A DNA stretch of 64,000 nucleotides, from assembly GCA_963575745.1 (NCBI GenBank), contig CAUYUJ010015308.1, positions 133,501 to 197,500 on the forward strand, written 5' to 3'. Below the pieces are notes generated by a model that did not search any database, was not told the origin of the DNA, and was given only the letters and a program-made list of their open reading frames with translations. Positions 21,241 to 31,374 of the stretch are shown here, in pieces. Source of the DNA: Prorocentrum cordatum (taxonomy: Eukaryota; Sar; Dinophyceae; Prorocentrales; Prorocentraceae). The stretch's first letter is position 1. Every line of letters starts with the position of its first letter. The position numbers and the translations under genes are program-made.

Positions 21241-22412
21241 CCACTGCCAGCAGCAGCGCCAGCAGCAGGTGGAGGGGCCGCCGCAGCGGCCTTCTGGTCG
21301 GCTGCGCGCTGGCGGGCCGCCTCGTCTGCCGCTCGGCTCTCCACAGCGGCCGCTGGGGGGGGTCCAGCTCCTGGCGCAGCGCCTGCGGCTGGGGCGGCGG
21401 CGGCAGCAGGGGCGGCCGCCTGTCCTGAAGGATGAGGCGGGGCGGCAGCACCCTGCACGGGGGTGCCAGCGGCCTCGGCTGCTGCAGGCCCCTCCTCGGT
21501 GCGCTTGCGCTTCTTGGCCACCTCCTCCTCGATCTGGCGCTTGATGCGCTGCTGGTGCTCCTGGCAGTTGCGCTCGAACGTAGCCTGCGCGCCCTGCATG
21601 AACTGGAGCCCTTCCTCGCAGAGGCGCCTGAGGGTGGCCTGCGCCTCCTCCTCCAGCTCCGCGAAGTTGTCGAACGACTCCGCGTCGAAGTTGAAGGTGA
21701 GCTGCTTCGCTCCATCGGGCTGTGCGCCCACAACGCCAGCCGCCTGGGCCCGCTGGCGCAAGAGGGCGTTCTCCTCCTCCTTGGCCTCCGTGAGGTTGAC
21801 CGCAGCCTCGTCGCGCCAGCCGCGGCACTGGGCGAGGTGGTCCTCCGCCGCCACGAGCGCATCCGCCGCCTCGTCGAGCTGGCGCTGGAGGTTGATCCGC
21901 TTCGCCGTGGCAGACTGCAGCCGCTGCTCGAGTGGCTTTGGCGCTGGGGCGGCCGCGGGCGCGACGAAGCACCGCGCGTCGCGGACCGCCTCCTGCAGCC
22001 TGGCCGCGATGGCGGGGTCCCCGCAGGCGAGGAGCGCGTCGAGCTCGCTCTCGGGCAGGGCCGACCAAGGGGCCTTCGGGAAGGCGCCTCCACCACGGCC
22101 GCCCGCGCCTCCGACGCCGCCGCCACGGGAGGCTGCACCGCCTCCGCCGCCACGGGAGGCTGCACCTCGGCCTTTGCCGCCCTTGCCGCCCTTGGCGCCA
22201 TCCCTCGGTGAGCCTCCGCCGCCGCCTCCACGATGCGCGGGCGGGGAGCCGCCGCCGCCGCCATCCGCCCAGACCCCGACGCGGGGCGAAGGCTTCGAGG
22301 GCGCCAGCTCCAGCCCAATCCCACACTGCCAGCACTCCGCGTTCTTGCGGAAGTTCCAGCGGTAGCGGCAGCCCGTGCACACGACGAAGCCAGGCTCGGC
22401 CTTGGGCCCCAT
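21225..22412 (-). CDS. LINE ORF1: zinc-ribbon and coiled-coil protein (395 aa)
   Basis: Starts MGPKAEPGFVVCTGCRYRWN and has a C12-x2-C15-x11-C27-x2-C30 zinc motif. A Gly-rich linker with GGRGGG-type repeats follows. A helical region from about residue 120 to 310 (LEQRLQSATAKRINLQRQLD, EEEAQATLRRLCEEGLQFMQ) is likely a coiled coil, with a basic patch KKRKRTEEG and an Ala/Pro-rich end. LINE ORF1 proteins typically bind element RNA, and here the zinc motif would do so; this is inference. It overlaps the ORF2 frame at its 3' end. Either a +1 shift near 21230 fuses the two or they are separate proteins. I chose the ATG at 22412 because the zinc motif follows directly. It lies about 220 nt downstream of the spliced leader. 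Confidence 0.75.
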   Translation of the reverse strand: MGPKAEPGFVVCTGCRYRWNFRKNAECWQCGIGLELAPSKPSPRVGVWADGGGGGSPPAHRGGGGGGSPRDGAKGGKGGKGRGAASRGGGGGAASRGGGVGGAGGRGGGAFPKAPWSALPESELDALLACGDPAIAARLQEAVRDARCFVAPAAAPAPKPLEQRLQSATAKRINLQRQLDEAADALVAAEDHLAQCRGWRDEAAVNLTEAKEEENALLRQRAQAAGVVGAQPDGAKQLTFNFDAESFDNFAELEEEAQATLRRLCEEGLQFMQGAQATFERNCQEHQQRIKRQIEEEVAKKRKRTEEGPAAAEAAGTPVQGAAAPPHPSGQAAAPAAAAAPAAGAAPGAGPPPAAAVESRAADEAARQRAADQKAAAAAPPPAAGAAAGSGQTCG

Positions 22413-22633
22413 CGCTGGAGCGGGCGGGCGTGCTGCTCAGCCGCGGGCGTGCGGCAGGCAGGAGTCGACGGGGGCGGACCCACCGACTCGGAAGAAGGCG
22501 TGACCCGCAGGTCCTGGAGGGTGCTGCGGTGGCAGCACTCGCAAGTTGGAAAGGAAGGTGGCCTCAAAGCGGAACCTCCCTCGCGCTCAGAATTCGCCCC
22601 GAAAGACTCGCGGTCGTCGGGACGGTTCATTGC

Positions 22634-22655
22634 CTTGAGCCAAAATGGCTACGGA
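22634..22655 (-). other. Dinoflagellate spliced leader sequence fossilised in DNA
   Basis: Minus strand: TCCGTAGCCATTTTGG followed by CTCAAG, identical over 22 nt to the published dinoflagellate SL consensus (first base D). It abuts the right target duplication without any extra base, so it is the 5' terminus of the reverse-transcribed RNA. It is not an SL RNA gene: no donor GT and no snRNA-like downstream part follow. Confidence 0.95.
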
Positions 22656-22669
22656 TACGGCGTGGGCAT
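22656..22669 (+). repeat. Target site duplication, right copy (LINE)
   Basis: TACGGCGTGGGCAT, identical to 15375-15388. Confidence 0.9.
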
Positions 22670-22676
22670 TGGATCA

Positions 22677-23000
22677 GGTCCCCTTGGATAAGGAATCCAG
22701 GGTCTGAAAACTGGTGGAGAAACCAAGGACCACTGCCATGGATTTCCCGTGGTCGTTATCAGATCAGGAATTCTGCTTGTCTCCAGGGCCTGCAGCCTCC
22801 TGGGCACGTCCCTTAACGAATGCCCCCATCATAAATGGGGAGCTGGCTCAGGGGGGGGGAACAACGGCCTGGAATCGGCGATACATCGCCGATAGGTCGG
22901 CGATGGCGGACCCGCCTCCTTGGCGGGGTGGGGCTATCAGACCTCCATCGGCGATCAATGGGCGTTTGGGGATCGATACGTTCCGCTGCCCCAGGGAACA
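22677..23000 (+). mobile_element. Family 3 element, long copy 2
   Basis: CCCCTTGGATAAGGAATCC, AAACTGGTGGA, ACGAATGCCCCCATCA and GGAGCTGGCTCAGGGGG lead into the core at 22861-22981 (CCTGGAATCGGCGATACATC ... GGGGATCGATACG). It aligns with 13160-13500 over its whole length. It lies 7 bp from the LINE target duplication. Confidence 0.65.
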
Positions 23001-23097
23001 GTCGACCCGTACCAGAAGGATGCACGATATAAGGATGCAAGGGCCTCGGGAGGCCATGCCGACACATCGCGGGCGGGGCGCAGCCAGCAAAAGTGGC

Positions 23098-23164
23098 CAT
23101 GGACCGAGAGGAGGAGGAGGAGGAGGAGGAGGAGGAGGAGGGACCCAGGGCGAGGAGGAGGAGA

Positions 23165-23197
<33 letters not shown>

Positions 23198-23335
23198 AGG
23201 AGGAGGAGGAGGAGAGGAGGAGAGAGGGAGGAGGGAGGAAGGGGGGAGGGGAGGAGGAGGAGGAGGAGGAGGAGTGGACAGGAGGAGCAGGAGGAAGGAG
23301 GAGGAACAGGAGGAGCAGGAGGAGCAGGAGAACTG
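23098..23335 (+). repeat. (GGA)n purine tract
   Basis: Nearly pure GGA/GAG repeats with GGAGCA variants at the right end. Confidence 0.9.
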
Positions 23336-23644
23336 TAGACCTTCACGAACGCCCCCACCGTAGAGGCCGCCGGATCCTGCGCCTCGGCGGCGAGGTGCCT
23401 CACGGCTCGCAGCGGGCCCTGGCGGCCGAGGCCGCCGGCACCCAGCAGCGAGCCCAGGGCGGCGCTGCCGTCGCCGGCGCCGGCGGCGTCCCAAAGCCCG
23501 CCAGAGCCCAGGAGCACCAGCCCAGGCGTCCTCTCTGCCCTCCTCCCTCCTCCATCCCTCCTCCCTCCTGCTCCCTCCTCCTCCCTGCATCCCTCGTCCC
23601 TCCTCCCTCTCTGCCCCCCTCCCTCCTCCACCTCCTCCATCGCG
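23336..23644. other. GC-rich stretch and (CTCC)n pyrimidine tract
   Basis: 23340-23365 repeats the CACGAACGCCCCCACCGTAG motif of family 3. 23530-23640 is a CTCC/TCC tract that directly precedes the family 4 head, as also happens at 54185-54215. Confidence 0.5.
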
Positions 23645-24306
23645 AGGCCGGTCGAGGGGGTGGGCGGGGCGTTTCGCCAGAGACGTCCTCACCATTCATG
23701 CCCCGGGAGATTAGAGATCACAGCGGCTTCGCGGATGGAAGTGAAAGTTCGCAAGGGGCTTCACGGATGGAGGGCGGTTTGTTTTCAAACTGTGGCTCTC
23801 TCCTGAGCGCAGCGCACATTCGTCTTCGAATGTTGCAAGAGCTTCACGGATGAAAGGCGGTCTATTTCAAAATGTGGTTTTCGCCTGAGCGCCGCGCGCA
23901 CTCGTTTGACACATGTGCAACAGTTTCACGGGTGGCGGGCGGCCCTTTTTCACAAGGTGAACCTCGCTTTGGCACAGCGCGCATTTGTCTTTCCAATATC
24001 TGCGAAAGTCTCTCGGATGGATGGCAGCTCCGCTTCAAAATGTGGTTCTCGCCTCAGCGCCGCGCACATTCGTCTTAAGAGCACTCAGCAGCTCCTCTAC
24101 TTATCGTGGGTAAGGCCCAAGCAACAATTCTTTTGCAGGATGTCGGAAAGTCAGGGCGCAACAACAATGTTGACCCGCGGAGTGGAAGTCCCAGGAATGG
24201 TGCTCTGGCACAACTCAGGATCGTCAAGGCGCATATCCAGAATTTCAAACGGTGTTTGTCTTCCAACGGGGCACAACCCTCAACGAAAAATAATCAGTGC
24301 AGAAAG
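23645..24306 (+). mobile_element. Family 4 composite repeat, copy a (left part)
   Basis: The head CGAGGCCGGTCGAGGGGGTG...GGCGTTTCGCC and GTCCTCACC is followed by four to five units of about 83 bp (CTTCACGGATGGAGGGCGG, TTTCAAAATGTGG, GCGCCGCGCACATTCGTCTT). The tail reads GATGTCGGAAAGTCAGGGCG, GGTGTTTGTCTTCCAACGGG and CCCTCAACGAAAAATAATCAG. All parts recur in the same order at 54242-54890. Here the tail stops at about 24306, where a decayed LINE begins, and continues at 26583. Confidence 0.7.
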
Positions 24307-24309
24307 AAA

Positions 24310-26580
24310 GAGCGCCGGAAAGGTGCGGGCTGCGCGAGTGAGCCCGCCCGTGCCCATTAGGGCATGGCGTGTAGGCCGTGAAGTCAAAAATGTGATACGT
24401 AAGCAGATTCATGTGAAAGCCACCGCTCACTGCTCCCTGCCACCGATGACCATCATAGGTCGTTTTTGTTGTTTTGCTCGTGGCGTCTCAACATGGTCGC
24501 TGCCAGGATCTGGTCCCGCCCGGCGTCGGCGTCACAACATTGCCCGCCCAAGCTGTGTTAAAATTGTCGGAAGTAGTCTTCCCATCATTTTTCTCGCCAT
24601 CCATGTTGCCGACGTCCTCGACGTCGAGCATGCAGAGTTGGGCTCGACTTCGGCACTCTTTGCGTCCAGCGCGTCGGCGCGTGGTGAGCCACAGTATTTG
24701 CCAATCGCCAGACCATTCGGCGGTAGATGTGTAGGACATCAGGTATGTCAGGCTCGTGTCGAGAATTAATGATTCTGCCCTCCACGTGCTCCTGCGCATG
24801 ACATTGGACCACATCTCGGCGTCGTCATCCTGGATAGTGCCTGGCTCTGTGCCCTCGTAATTGCTAACCTCGTCCTACGCATCTGGCTGGCGTGTGGGTG
24901 GTTTGCTGCAGCCGCCGGAATCGCTGGAGTCGTTTGGGGCGGTGCTCCTGGTGTCGTTGTTGTTGTGTTGGTCTCTTTCTGCATTGTGGTGCGGCGTCGG
25001 CGTCGCTGCCGAGCGTCTTCTTGGTGCTCAATTCATCAGTCTGACCATCCGTCGTTGTGCTCGGCGTAGTTGCTGTTTGAAAGGCTCTGTCAAAGTTCAC
25101 GTTTCTGCGCCGTACACCATAGTAGGTATGACGATGCCCCTGTACCATCGTAGTCGGCGCTTCAGTGGGTAGCGTTTGCTGGTAAGTTCGTGTTTGCGGT
25201 CGCGGAAATGGTGGTGGGTCGTGGTAACATTTCCATTTGCATCCCAGCTCTGGCCACCCTGTCGCGGTGCCGAGGCTGGTTGGTCCTAAATTTGGTTTAA
25301 AGCAGGTGCAATTTCAATCCATGCTGCTGCTGCAGAGCTTGCACAGCATCGGCATAATGCATATCGGGCGGTCGTTCTGCGGGGGCGTTAAGACGCCTGG
25401 CTTGGGGCCTGCAGCGATGACGGTTTTTCTCAAACTGGCTGGTCGGGGGGCTTCAACCTGTATGATGGTGTTGCACAGCTGCAGTAGGGCGCGCTGAAAC
25501 TCCAGGCCTGGTTATTGAACCATTTCAGCCCGAACTCCGTTGATGTCGCGTGCTTTAACGCCCTTGAGGTGCGAGATTGCTCTGGTGAGCTCCTCATCCG
25601 TGAAAGGTGGCATATGCAGTGCGTCGGGTGTCGCGGCTGGTGGTGGGTTATGGCTCTTGGATGAAGAAGTACACAACTGAAAATAAACATCTGCAAATGC
25701 GTCTGCTATACACTGTCTCGTCGCTTGTTTGCTTCCGTCAGCGCCCACCATCTCAAATATTAGCGTCTTCATTCGCCGGGTGTCGATAAAGCGGATGTGC
25801 TTGAGGCCCTTGTACTGCCCCCGTATGATACTGGGTCGCTCCCTCTGGTCAGCCTTTTTTGTCGTCGAGTGTTCTGTTGAATCTTCTTGCTGATCGTTCG
25901 TCGGGCACTGGTGTCTGCAGTTGGTGTGTCTTGGCGCTGCATCATTCGTTCCTCAAAGATGTCGTGTGTTGGTCGCACTTGATTGCGAAGTCGCCGTGGC
26001 TGCCGTTGGTCGCACATGGTCGCGGTGGCTGCTCCGTGCACTGCGGAGGCGTAGAGGCTCTTTTCGATAGCGTGGCTGATCTCCTGTGGGTTTGTCGGCA
26101 TGGCTCCCGCTTGAAGCTGAAAACCCAAGTGCCGCCGGTACACGTCGGAGTCGATGCGGGCCAAGCGCTTGCTGCAGGCGTCGCTGCTTCACAATGGGCA
26201 TGGTGTAGAGCGCGTCGTTGTCCCATGTGCTCGTGCTGGGAAGCGAACGTGAAGTACGACAACTTTGTGATCCGAACCAAGGTCTGGAATCTTTGTGGCT
26301 TCGGCGTTGGTGCATCCTGCAAGCAAGCTTCTGTCTACCGATCTGTAGTCGCACTGTCGCGGATTGCCCGCGGTCGTGGTGTAAATGATCTGCTTGTCTG
26401 GGGTCTTGCGGAAAATGTGTCCGCAACAGCGAGGCTCTCGGTCGTTGTCCAATGTCGCAACCACTGCTCTCTGGAACTCTCGTCGCCATACCAGTGGTGG
26501 GCCTACGAAACGAGAAGACGCGTCGTTGCTGATCGTCAGGGCGTCCGCGGGTGCTCGTGCTGATGGTGCTCGCGCTGGTG
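24310..26580 (-). pseudogene. Decayed LINE: endonuclease, reverse transcriptase and C-terminal pieces
   Basis: Fragments appear in the order expected for a minus-strand LINE. IPDLGSDHKVVVLHVRFP (26189-26300) is the C-terminal SDH box of an APE-like endonuclease. MPPFTDEELTRAISHLKGVK and ARDINGVRAEMV (25512-25620) are the RT entry. KTVIAAGPKPG...RPICIMPMLCKLC (about 25330-25440) is the RT finger motif. REKWEDYFRQF (about 24590) resembles the WEDDFR-type C-terminus of related elements. The frame changes several times and stops are frequent; motifs A to D were not found. It belongs to a different clade from the 15.4-22.7 kb element. It divides the tail of family 4 copy a, so it is the younger of the two. 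Confidence 0.6.
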
Positions 26581-26582
26581 AA

Positions 26583-26690
26583 TATTAACCCTCGTGGAGG
26601 CCTGCGACCAGGGAACTTGGAGGGAGAGTTTATTGCAATATCGTTGATGAGTCTTGGGTCTGCACTGGCCCTCCTCCGTCTCCTCTGCCC
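26583..26690 (+). mobile_element. Family 4 composite repeat, copy a (right part)
   Basis: TTAACCCTCGTGGAGGCCTGCGACCAGGGAACTTG and TTGCAATATCGTTGATGAGTCTTGGGT align with 54803-54890, which follows the tail directly in copy b. About 2.27 kb separate the two halves here. Confidence 0.6.
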
Positions 26691-26756
26691 TCCGCCCTCT
26701 GCCCTCCTCCGGACGCCTGCTCCTCTACCTCCTCGGCCTCTGCCTTCCTCCCTTTA

Positions 26757-26910
26757 AGTCGGGCGCGTCCCCCTAAAGGGGGATTTTCGACGAAAAATCA
26801 AAAAGATCCCAAACATACTCAAGAGATGCCCACAAATACTCAAAAAATGGTCCCCATACTATTTTTGGACTGTGTTTGAATATTCCCCCTGCAGAAGGAC
26901 AGGCCCGACT
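26757..26910 (+). mobile_element. Family 1 foldback element, copy C (154 bp, TA-flanked)
   Basis: AGTCGGGCGCGTCCCCCTAA at the left and GCAGAAGGACAGGCCCGACT at the right. TA lies at 26755-26756 and 26911-26912. The interior matches copies B and D (TTTTCGACGAAAAATCAAAA, CCCATACTATTTTTGGAC). Confidence 0.8.
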
Positions 26911-26924
26911 TAATCCTCCCTTCT

Positions 26925-27290
26925 TCTCCTCTGCCCTCCTCCTGCCTGCCCCTGCCTCCTCCTCCTGCCTGCTGCCTGCTCCTGCTGCCTCCTGCCTCCT
27001 CCTCCTGCCTGCCTCCTGCCTCCTGCCTCCTCCTCCTCCTGCCTGCCTGCTCCTGCCTCCTCCTGCCTGCTACCGCCTCCTCCTCCTCCTGCCTCCTGCC
27101 TCCTGCCTCCTTCTCCTCCTGCCTGCCTGCTCCTGCCTCCTCCTGCCTGCTGCCTCCTCCTCCTCCTCCTCCTCCTCCTCCTCCTCCTCCTCCTCCCTCC
27201 GGCCTCCTGCCTCCGCCGCCTGCCTGTCTGCTCCTGCCCCCTCCTCCTGCCTGCTGTCTCCTCCTCCTCCTCCTCCCCCTCCACAGTTAC
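26925..27290 (+). repeat. CTC/CTGCC pyrimidine-rich repeat tract
   Basis: Irregular CCTCCTGCCTGCTCCTG units with a (CTC)n core at 27150-27195. Confidence 0.9.
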
Positions 27291-27427
27291 ACAATATGAA
27301 TACTACTCTCCCACTTCCCCTGATGGCGTCCGGAAGATATTCGGCACCCCCCCGCGTACTGTTTTTTTACACACAGGATTCCCCGGAGTTGGGTTTTCGC
27401 TTGTGTTTTTTTCTAAAATGCTGCTCT

Positions 27428-27605
27428 CGCTGAGGCGCTGGCCTAATTTTCGGGCTCCCGCTCCTTCCGAATCGTGTTCCCGCTGCAGCGCTGGCCTCAT
27501 TTCCGCGCTCCCGCTCGTTCCGAATCGTGCTCCCGCTGCAGCGCTGGCCCAATTTCTGCGCCTCTCGTTGTTCCAAAACGTGCTCCCGCTGCAGCGCCGA
27601 CGTTT
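27428..27605 (+). repeat. 53-bp tandem repeat, about 3.3 units
   Basis: CGCTGCAGCGCTGGCC starts at 27481, 27534 and 27587. The unit also contains CGCTCCCGCTCGTTCCGAATCGTG. The first unit (27428) is more diverged. Confidence 0.8.
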
Positions 27606-28353
27606 TCGATTCTTTTTAAGAAGCCCCAAATCTAGAAAATGATCCCCGGCAAAAACATTGGAGGTGATTACACATCCGGTGTCGATTCGTTGATTTTTGG
27701 GGCCGCAGAAAGCCCCCCCCCTTTTGGGCGGCGTCCCGTCTTCGTCGCCGGTCGTCCTCATCGTCGTCGTCGTCGTCGTCGCCGCCGTCGTCGTCGTCGT
27801 CGTCGTGGTTGTCGTCGTCGTCGTCGTCTCGTCGTCGTCGTCTTCGTTTTCATCGCGCCGTCGTCCTCCACCTTTCCCTCTTAGGTAACAGGGTCAGATG
27901 CGAAGCCCGATTCGGTGAGAGGACAATGAAGTAGCTCAATGGGAAGGGATGGGAGGGAGGGGTAGGATGTCAGATGTTGACGCGAGCGCACCTAGCTTGT
28001 CCCCCCCCCTCCCCCTCCTCCCTCCTCCTGCCTCCGCCCTCGAGGCCGCGCGCAGAGAGCTCCCGAATGGGGGGCCGCCCGGGCTGGCCTCAGCAGGTCC
28101 CCCTCGGTGGCCCCGCGCCGCCCCGAGCGCCCCCTCCCCCAGAGGGGGCACCCTGCGCCCAGACGGCCGTGGACCAATGTTTCCCATGACTGGGAACTCG
28201 GCTACGTAACTTCTTGGCACAGTAACTGTGCAGCGGCACAATGAAGATGTCAGGACATGCCCTGAGCACGTCAGATTGTCAGACGGAAAAACCAACCTGC
28301 GCCCAGACAGCCATGGACCACCCCCCGCCCGGGGCACCCTGCGCCCAGACTGA
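27606..28353. other. (TCG)n tract and unremarkable sequence
   Basis: 27752-27845 is a TCG/GTC trinucleotide tract. 28140-28345 contains three CTGCGCCCAGACGGCC-type blocks, into the last of which family 1 copy D is inserted. No gene recognised. Confidence 0.5.
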
Positions 28354-28505
28354 CGTCGGGCGTGTCCCCCCTACAGAGGGATTTTCGACGAAAAACAAAA
28401 GATGCCAAACACATATTTCAAACTGGACAAAAAATACTCAAAAATAGTCCCAGACTATTTTTGTCTATTTTTGATTATTCCCCCTGTAGAGGGACAGGCC
28501 CGACT
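28354..28505 (+). mobile_element. Family 1 foldback element, copy D (152 bp)
   Basis: CGTCGGGCGTGTCCCCCCTA at the left and GTAGAGGGACAGGCCCGACT at the right. The flanks are GA on both sides (28352-28353, 28506-28507) rather than TA. The interior holds TTTTCGACGAAAAACAAAAG and the palindromic AATAGTCCCAGACTATTTTT. Confidence 0.75.
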
Positions 28506-28969
28506 GAAGCCCAGACGGCCATGGACCACCCTGCCCGTCGAAGGCAAAACCAGGAGGAGGACAAAATAAAGCTCGGATGAAACGGGCCCCTCTGAGGGCC
28601 TCGCTGAGTATCCCCAAAACAACATATGATGTGATTTTGTTGTCGATCCGCGGCGCCACAGCTCCCGACCCCTTCCCAAGGGGTAATTATGTTTTGCGAC
28701 CCGGATCCACTGTTGATGGTCCCACGGCCGCAAAAAGCCCATGGAGGCCGAACTCGAATAAATGCGAGCCAATGTGGACCCCAAACTACAAACTATTGCG
28801 CCGTGGATGTGGAACCTCGACGACGTCACGTGTTGCAAGCTACGCGGCGCAGTACAAGTGGCAGATGCTGTGCCGTGCAAGCCATACGGTGGAAACCGCG
28901 GTCTCAGCGCCTGAGCAGTCAGAACTGTGCGGTGCCGGCCATGTGGTGCAGGCCATGCGGCGCAAGCTG
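28506..28969. other. No recognisable gene; weak family 7 similarity
   Basis: GACCCCTTCCCAAGGGGTAATTATGTTTTG and GATGGTCCCACGGCCGCAAAAA at 28666-28740 look like a diverged family 7 copy. Confidence 0.35.
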
Positions 28970-29240
28970 CGAGGTGCAGACCCACCCAAGAGGCGCCTCG
29001 GACGGACCAACAGGCTCCCACGAGGCGCCCACGAAGCGCCCAAGTGCCGGGCACCAGGCGAGACCTCGGCACACCCACCCGGTGCTCGAGGCGCCCACGA
29101 GGCGCCCACGGACCGGGCACCGGGCGAGACCACGGCAGACCCCAACGGGCGCTCGAGGCGCCCGCGGGGCGCCCGCGGGCGGGCAGCACCGGGGGGACAC
29201 CCCGGCAGACCCCGCCAGCGCGCGAGGCGCCCACGAGTCA
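28970..29240 (+). repeat. Tandem GAGGCGCCCACGA-type repeat
   Basis: About four units of roughly 65-70 bp containing GAGGCGCCCACGAGGCGCCC, GGGCACCGGGCGAGACC and GGCAGACCCC. Related units occur at 30298-30370. Confidence 0.7.
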
Positions 29241-30490
29241 GAGGGGCCAGTGTCGCGCTGGGGAGACGGGCCAGGGGCGCAGCAGGGCATGAGCAGCAGC
29301 AGTCGGATGCAGTGGGCGATGCCACCGGCCGCATGCGTCCAACGAAAAGGGAAACGCGTCGCCGTTGCAGCGCATGGGCCGCCAATTCCACACCGCGCAA
29401 GCTTCCCGAGAAGCGGCCTGCAACCTGCAGCCTAATTCGTGGCCCTCTTGAGGCCATCTCGGACCCCTGGAAACTTCCCAAGAAGTAGATTGCACACTGC
29501 AGCCTATCTCGTGGCTCTCTAGGAGGCCTCTTGGAGCCCTGTCGTGGTCTCCGGGGGGCCGTCAAACAGCTCTCCTGTCTGTGTCCGAAGCCCTCATGGA
29601 GCCATCTTGAAGCGTCTCAGGTGTTGAAGCGATGCGACGAGCACTGGGGATGGACCAAGGGTATGAACACTCGTCCATTGAATCGTGAATTCCGCATCGA
29701 GTTCCGTATTGCAACCCATTGGTGGTACGGAATTCACTCGTGAACGTTTCTTCGTGTCCATCCAAGTTTTGGGAGGTTGCGGGACCGAGACAAATTCCGT
29801 GTTTCGTTCCGTCCTTGATACGTAAATAATCGTGAATTTCGTATTGTGTCCCGTTCGTTATACGGAATCACTACTGCATTGGTCCGCTTCTGTTCGTGGG
29901 TTGTACCACGACTTTTGTATGAGTCGTCGGCACCAGCGGTGCAACTGCGTTGCCGATCTGATCCCATAAGTGATGCCAGACTATATTGCCTAAGCCCGTG
30001 ATGCGCAGAGCTAAGTTCTTCAGGAAGAATTGTTGACGATGGAGGAAAGACGCATGAATACGATGAGCGGGAACGTCGTTTCCAGCGAGATGGAAGCAAA
30101 GAGCACAAATAAGTTCAAGCAGAAATGCCAGCACAATGGGCAGGCAATTCAATATCCAAAACATTTGTAGGATGCGACGGCCAAAGGCGGTGCGTGTGTG
30201 GGTGAGTAAGAATCACCTGAGACATACGCGATCAGATGGATGATTTGGTCATTCCTCGCAGCCCCATCGTCCCAACCCGATGATTGTCTTTCTGAACGGG
30301 GCGCCCACGGGAGGGCACCAGGCCGGGCGCCCACCAAGCGGGCACCAGCCGGATCCCCCGCAGACCCCCCCCAATTCCTGTGGCATCCCGGCAGGAATCC
30401 CCAGTGCCACTCCTGCTTCTGGAGCACATCGGTTGAGCACACCACATCGTCGGAGACCCAGACCGGGGGGTGATGGGACGAAATTCCACC
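29241..30490. other. No confident gene
   Basis: 29400-29620 contains CCCGAGAAG / CTCTTGGAGCC-type degenerate repeats like those at 55.3-56.8 kb. 29640-30200 is relatively AT-rich, with GAATTCCGTA/TTCGTATT words. A 97-codon minus-strand ORF (29871-30164) has a hydrophobic start but no motif I recognise. Confidence 0.4.
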
Positions 30491-30499
30491 ACCACTACC

Positions 30500-30884
30500 A
30501 CAGGCGGGAGAGGGAGGAGGAGGAGGAGGAGGAGGAGAAGGAGGAGGAGAAAGAAAAGGAGGAGGAGGAGGAGGAGGAGGAGGACCAGCAGGGGAAGGAC
30601 CTCCCCATCCTCCCTTTTCCCCGTCCTACCTATGGTAGTGGTGGTGGAAAATTGACCCATCAGGGGGGGGGTCTGTCGAAGGCGAGTGCGGGATGCAGAC
30701 GAAGGGGCGGTGGGCCCCTCTGAGAGCCCGCGGGCCCGGAGGCCGCAGCGGGCATATCGGACGCCGCAGCGCGCTCCGGGAGCGCTCGGGAGCGCTCTCA
30801 GGACCTCCTCCTCCTCCTCCTCCTCCTCCTCCTCCTCCAGCGTCCCGAAACGCTCTGGAGCGGTGTGCCCTGATCCTGGGCCTC
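30500..30884 (+). repeat. (GGA)n and (CTC)n tracts
   Basis: GGA repeats at 30505-30585, then complex sequence, and (CTC)n at 30805-30838. Confidence 0.8.
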
Positions 30885-31015
30885 CCTCGTGCCGTCGCTC
30901 GGGCGTCAATGTCCCATGCACATTTCTCGGTCTCGTGCGTGCTGTTTTTGCTCGAGGGTCCAGGATGGTCCTCGATGGCCCTCGCCGAAAAAACGAATGC
31001 TCACGTCCGAGCGAC
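30885..31015 (+). repeat. Family 10 dispersed repeat, copy 2
   Basis: GTCGCTCGGGCGTCAATGTCC, GTCCAGGATGGTCCTCGATG and CTCGCCGAAAAAACGAATGC align with 12805-12935. Confidence 0.6.
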
Positions 31016-31374
31016 GAGCGACGCCAGGCCCTGGCTGAGGCTGCACAGCCTGGGCTGCCTCTCGGGGGGCCCGCCCGCGCGCAGGCCCCGAGGCTCTGCC
31101 TCCTCCTCCGGCTGCTCCTCCACCTCAGCGTCCTCCTCCCTGCCCTTCTCCTCCTCGCCCTCCTCTCCCTCTGCCCCCCCCCCCCCCGTCTCGCCCTCCT
31201 CTCTGACGTCATCTCTCCCCTCCTCCTCCCCATCCTCGTCCTCTGGGCGACGCCCTCGTTCCCCGCACGAGACGCCCTTCGGGCGACCTCGGCGCCTGTC
31301 CTGTCCCATCCATCTTCGTCCTCGTCCCCGTGGCTTCAATCTCTCCCCAGACATGCGACCAAGAATCCCGACCC
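31016..31374. other. Pyrimidine-rich stretch, no gene
   Basis: CTCC/CCTC-rich between 31090 and 31240 with a C run. Comparable to the stretch following family 10 copy 1. Confidence 0.5.

Larger units (their letters stand above)
15389..22655 (-). mobile_element. Full-length LINE-type retrotransposon carrying a 5' spliced leader
   Basis: On the minus strand the 7267-bp element starts with the 22-nt dinoflagellate spliced leader (22655-22634). It carries ORF1, an endonuclease-RT-RNase H polyprotein and a short 3' untranslated region, and ends in 14 A residues (plus-strand T run 15390-15403). A perfect 14-bp duplication flanks it. The SL is added to dinoflagellate mRNA by trans-splicing, so this copy must have been reverse-transcribed from a mature, trans-spliced, polyadenylated mRNA. 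Near-intact length, perfect duplication and poly(A) suggest a young insertion. Two frame changes (near 21230 and 19041) separate its coding blocks. Whether they are programmed or inactivating cannot be told from one copy. Confidence 0.93.

Noticed and set aside
22413-22630. ATG two bases after the spliced leader, opening a 1270-codon frame
   Set aside because: Its first part is an out-of-frame shadow of ORF1. Only the part downstream of about 21240 shows endonuclease and RT motifs, so the full ORF was not called as one protein.
30380-30460. Minus-strand VWVSDDVVCSTDVLQKQEW as a possible PP2C DGxW exon
   Set aside because: Only loosely similar: the SDG core is absent and no splice sites fit the PP2C phase.
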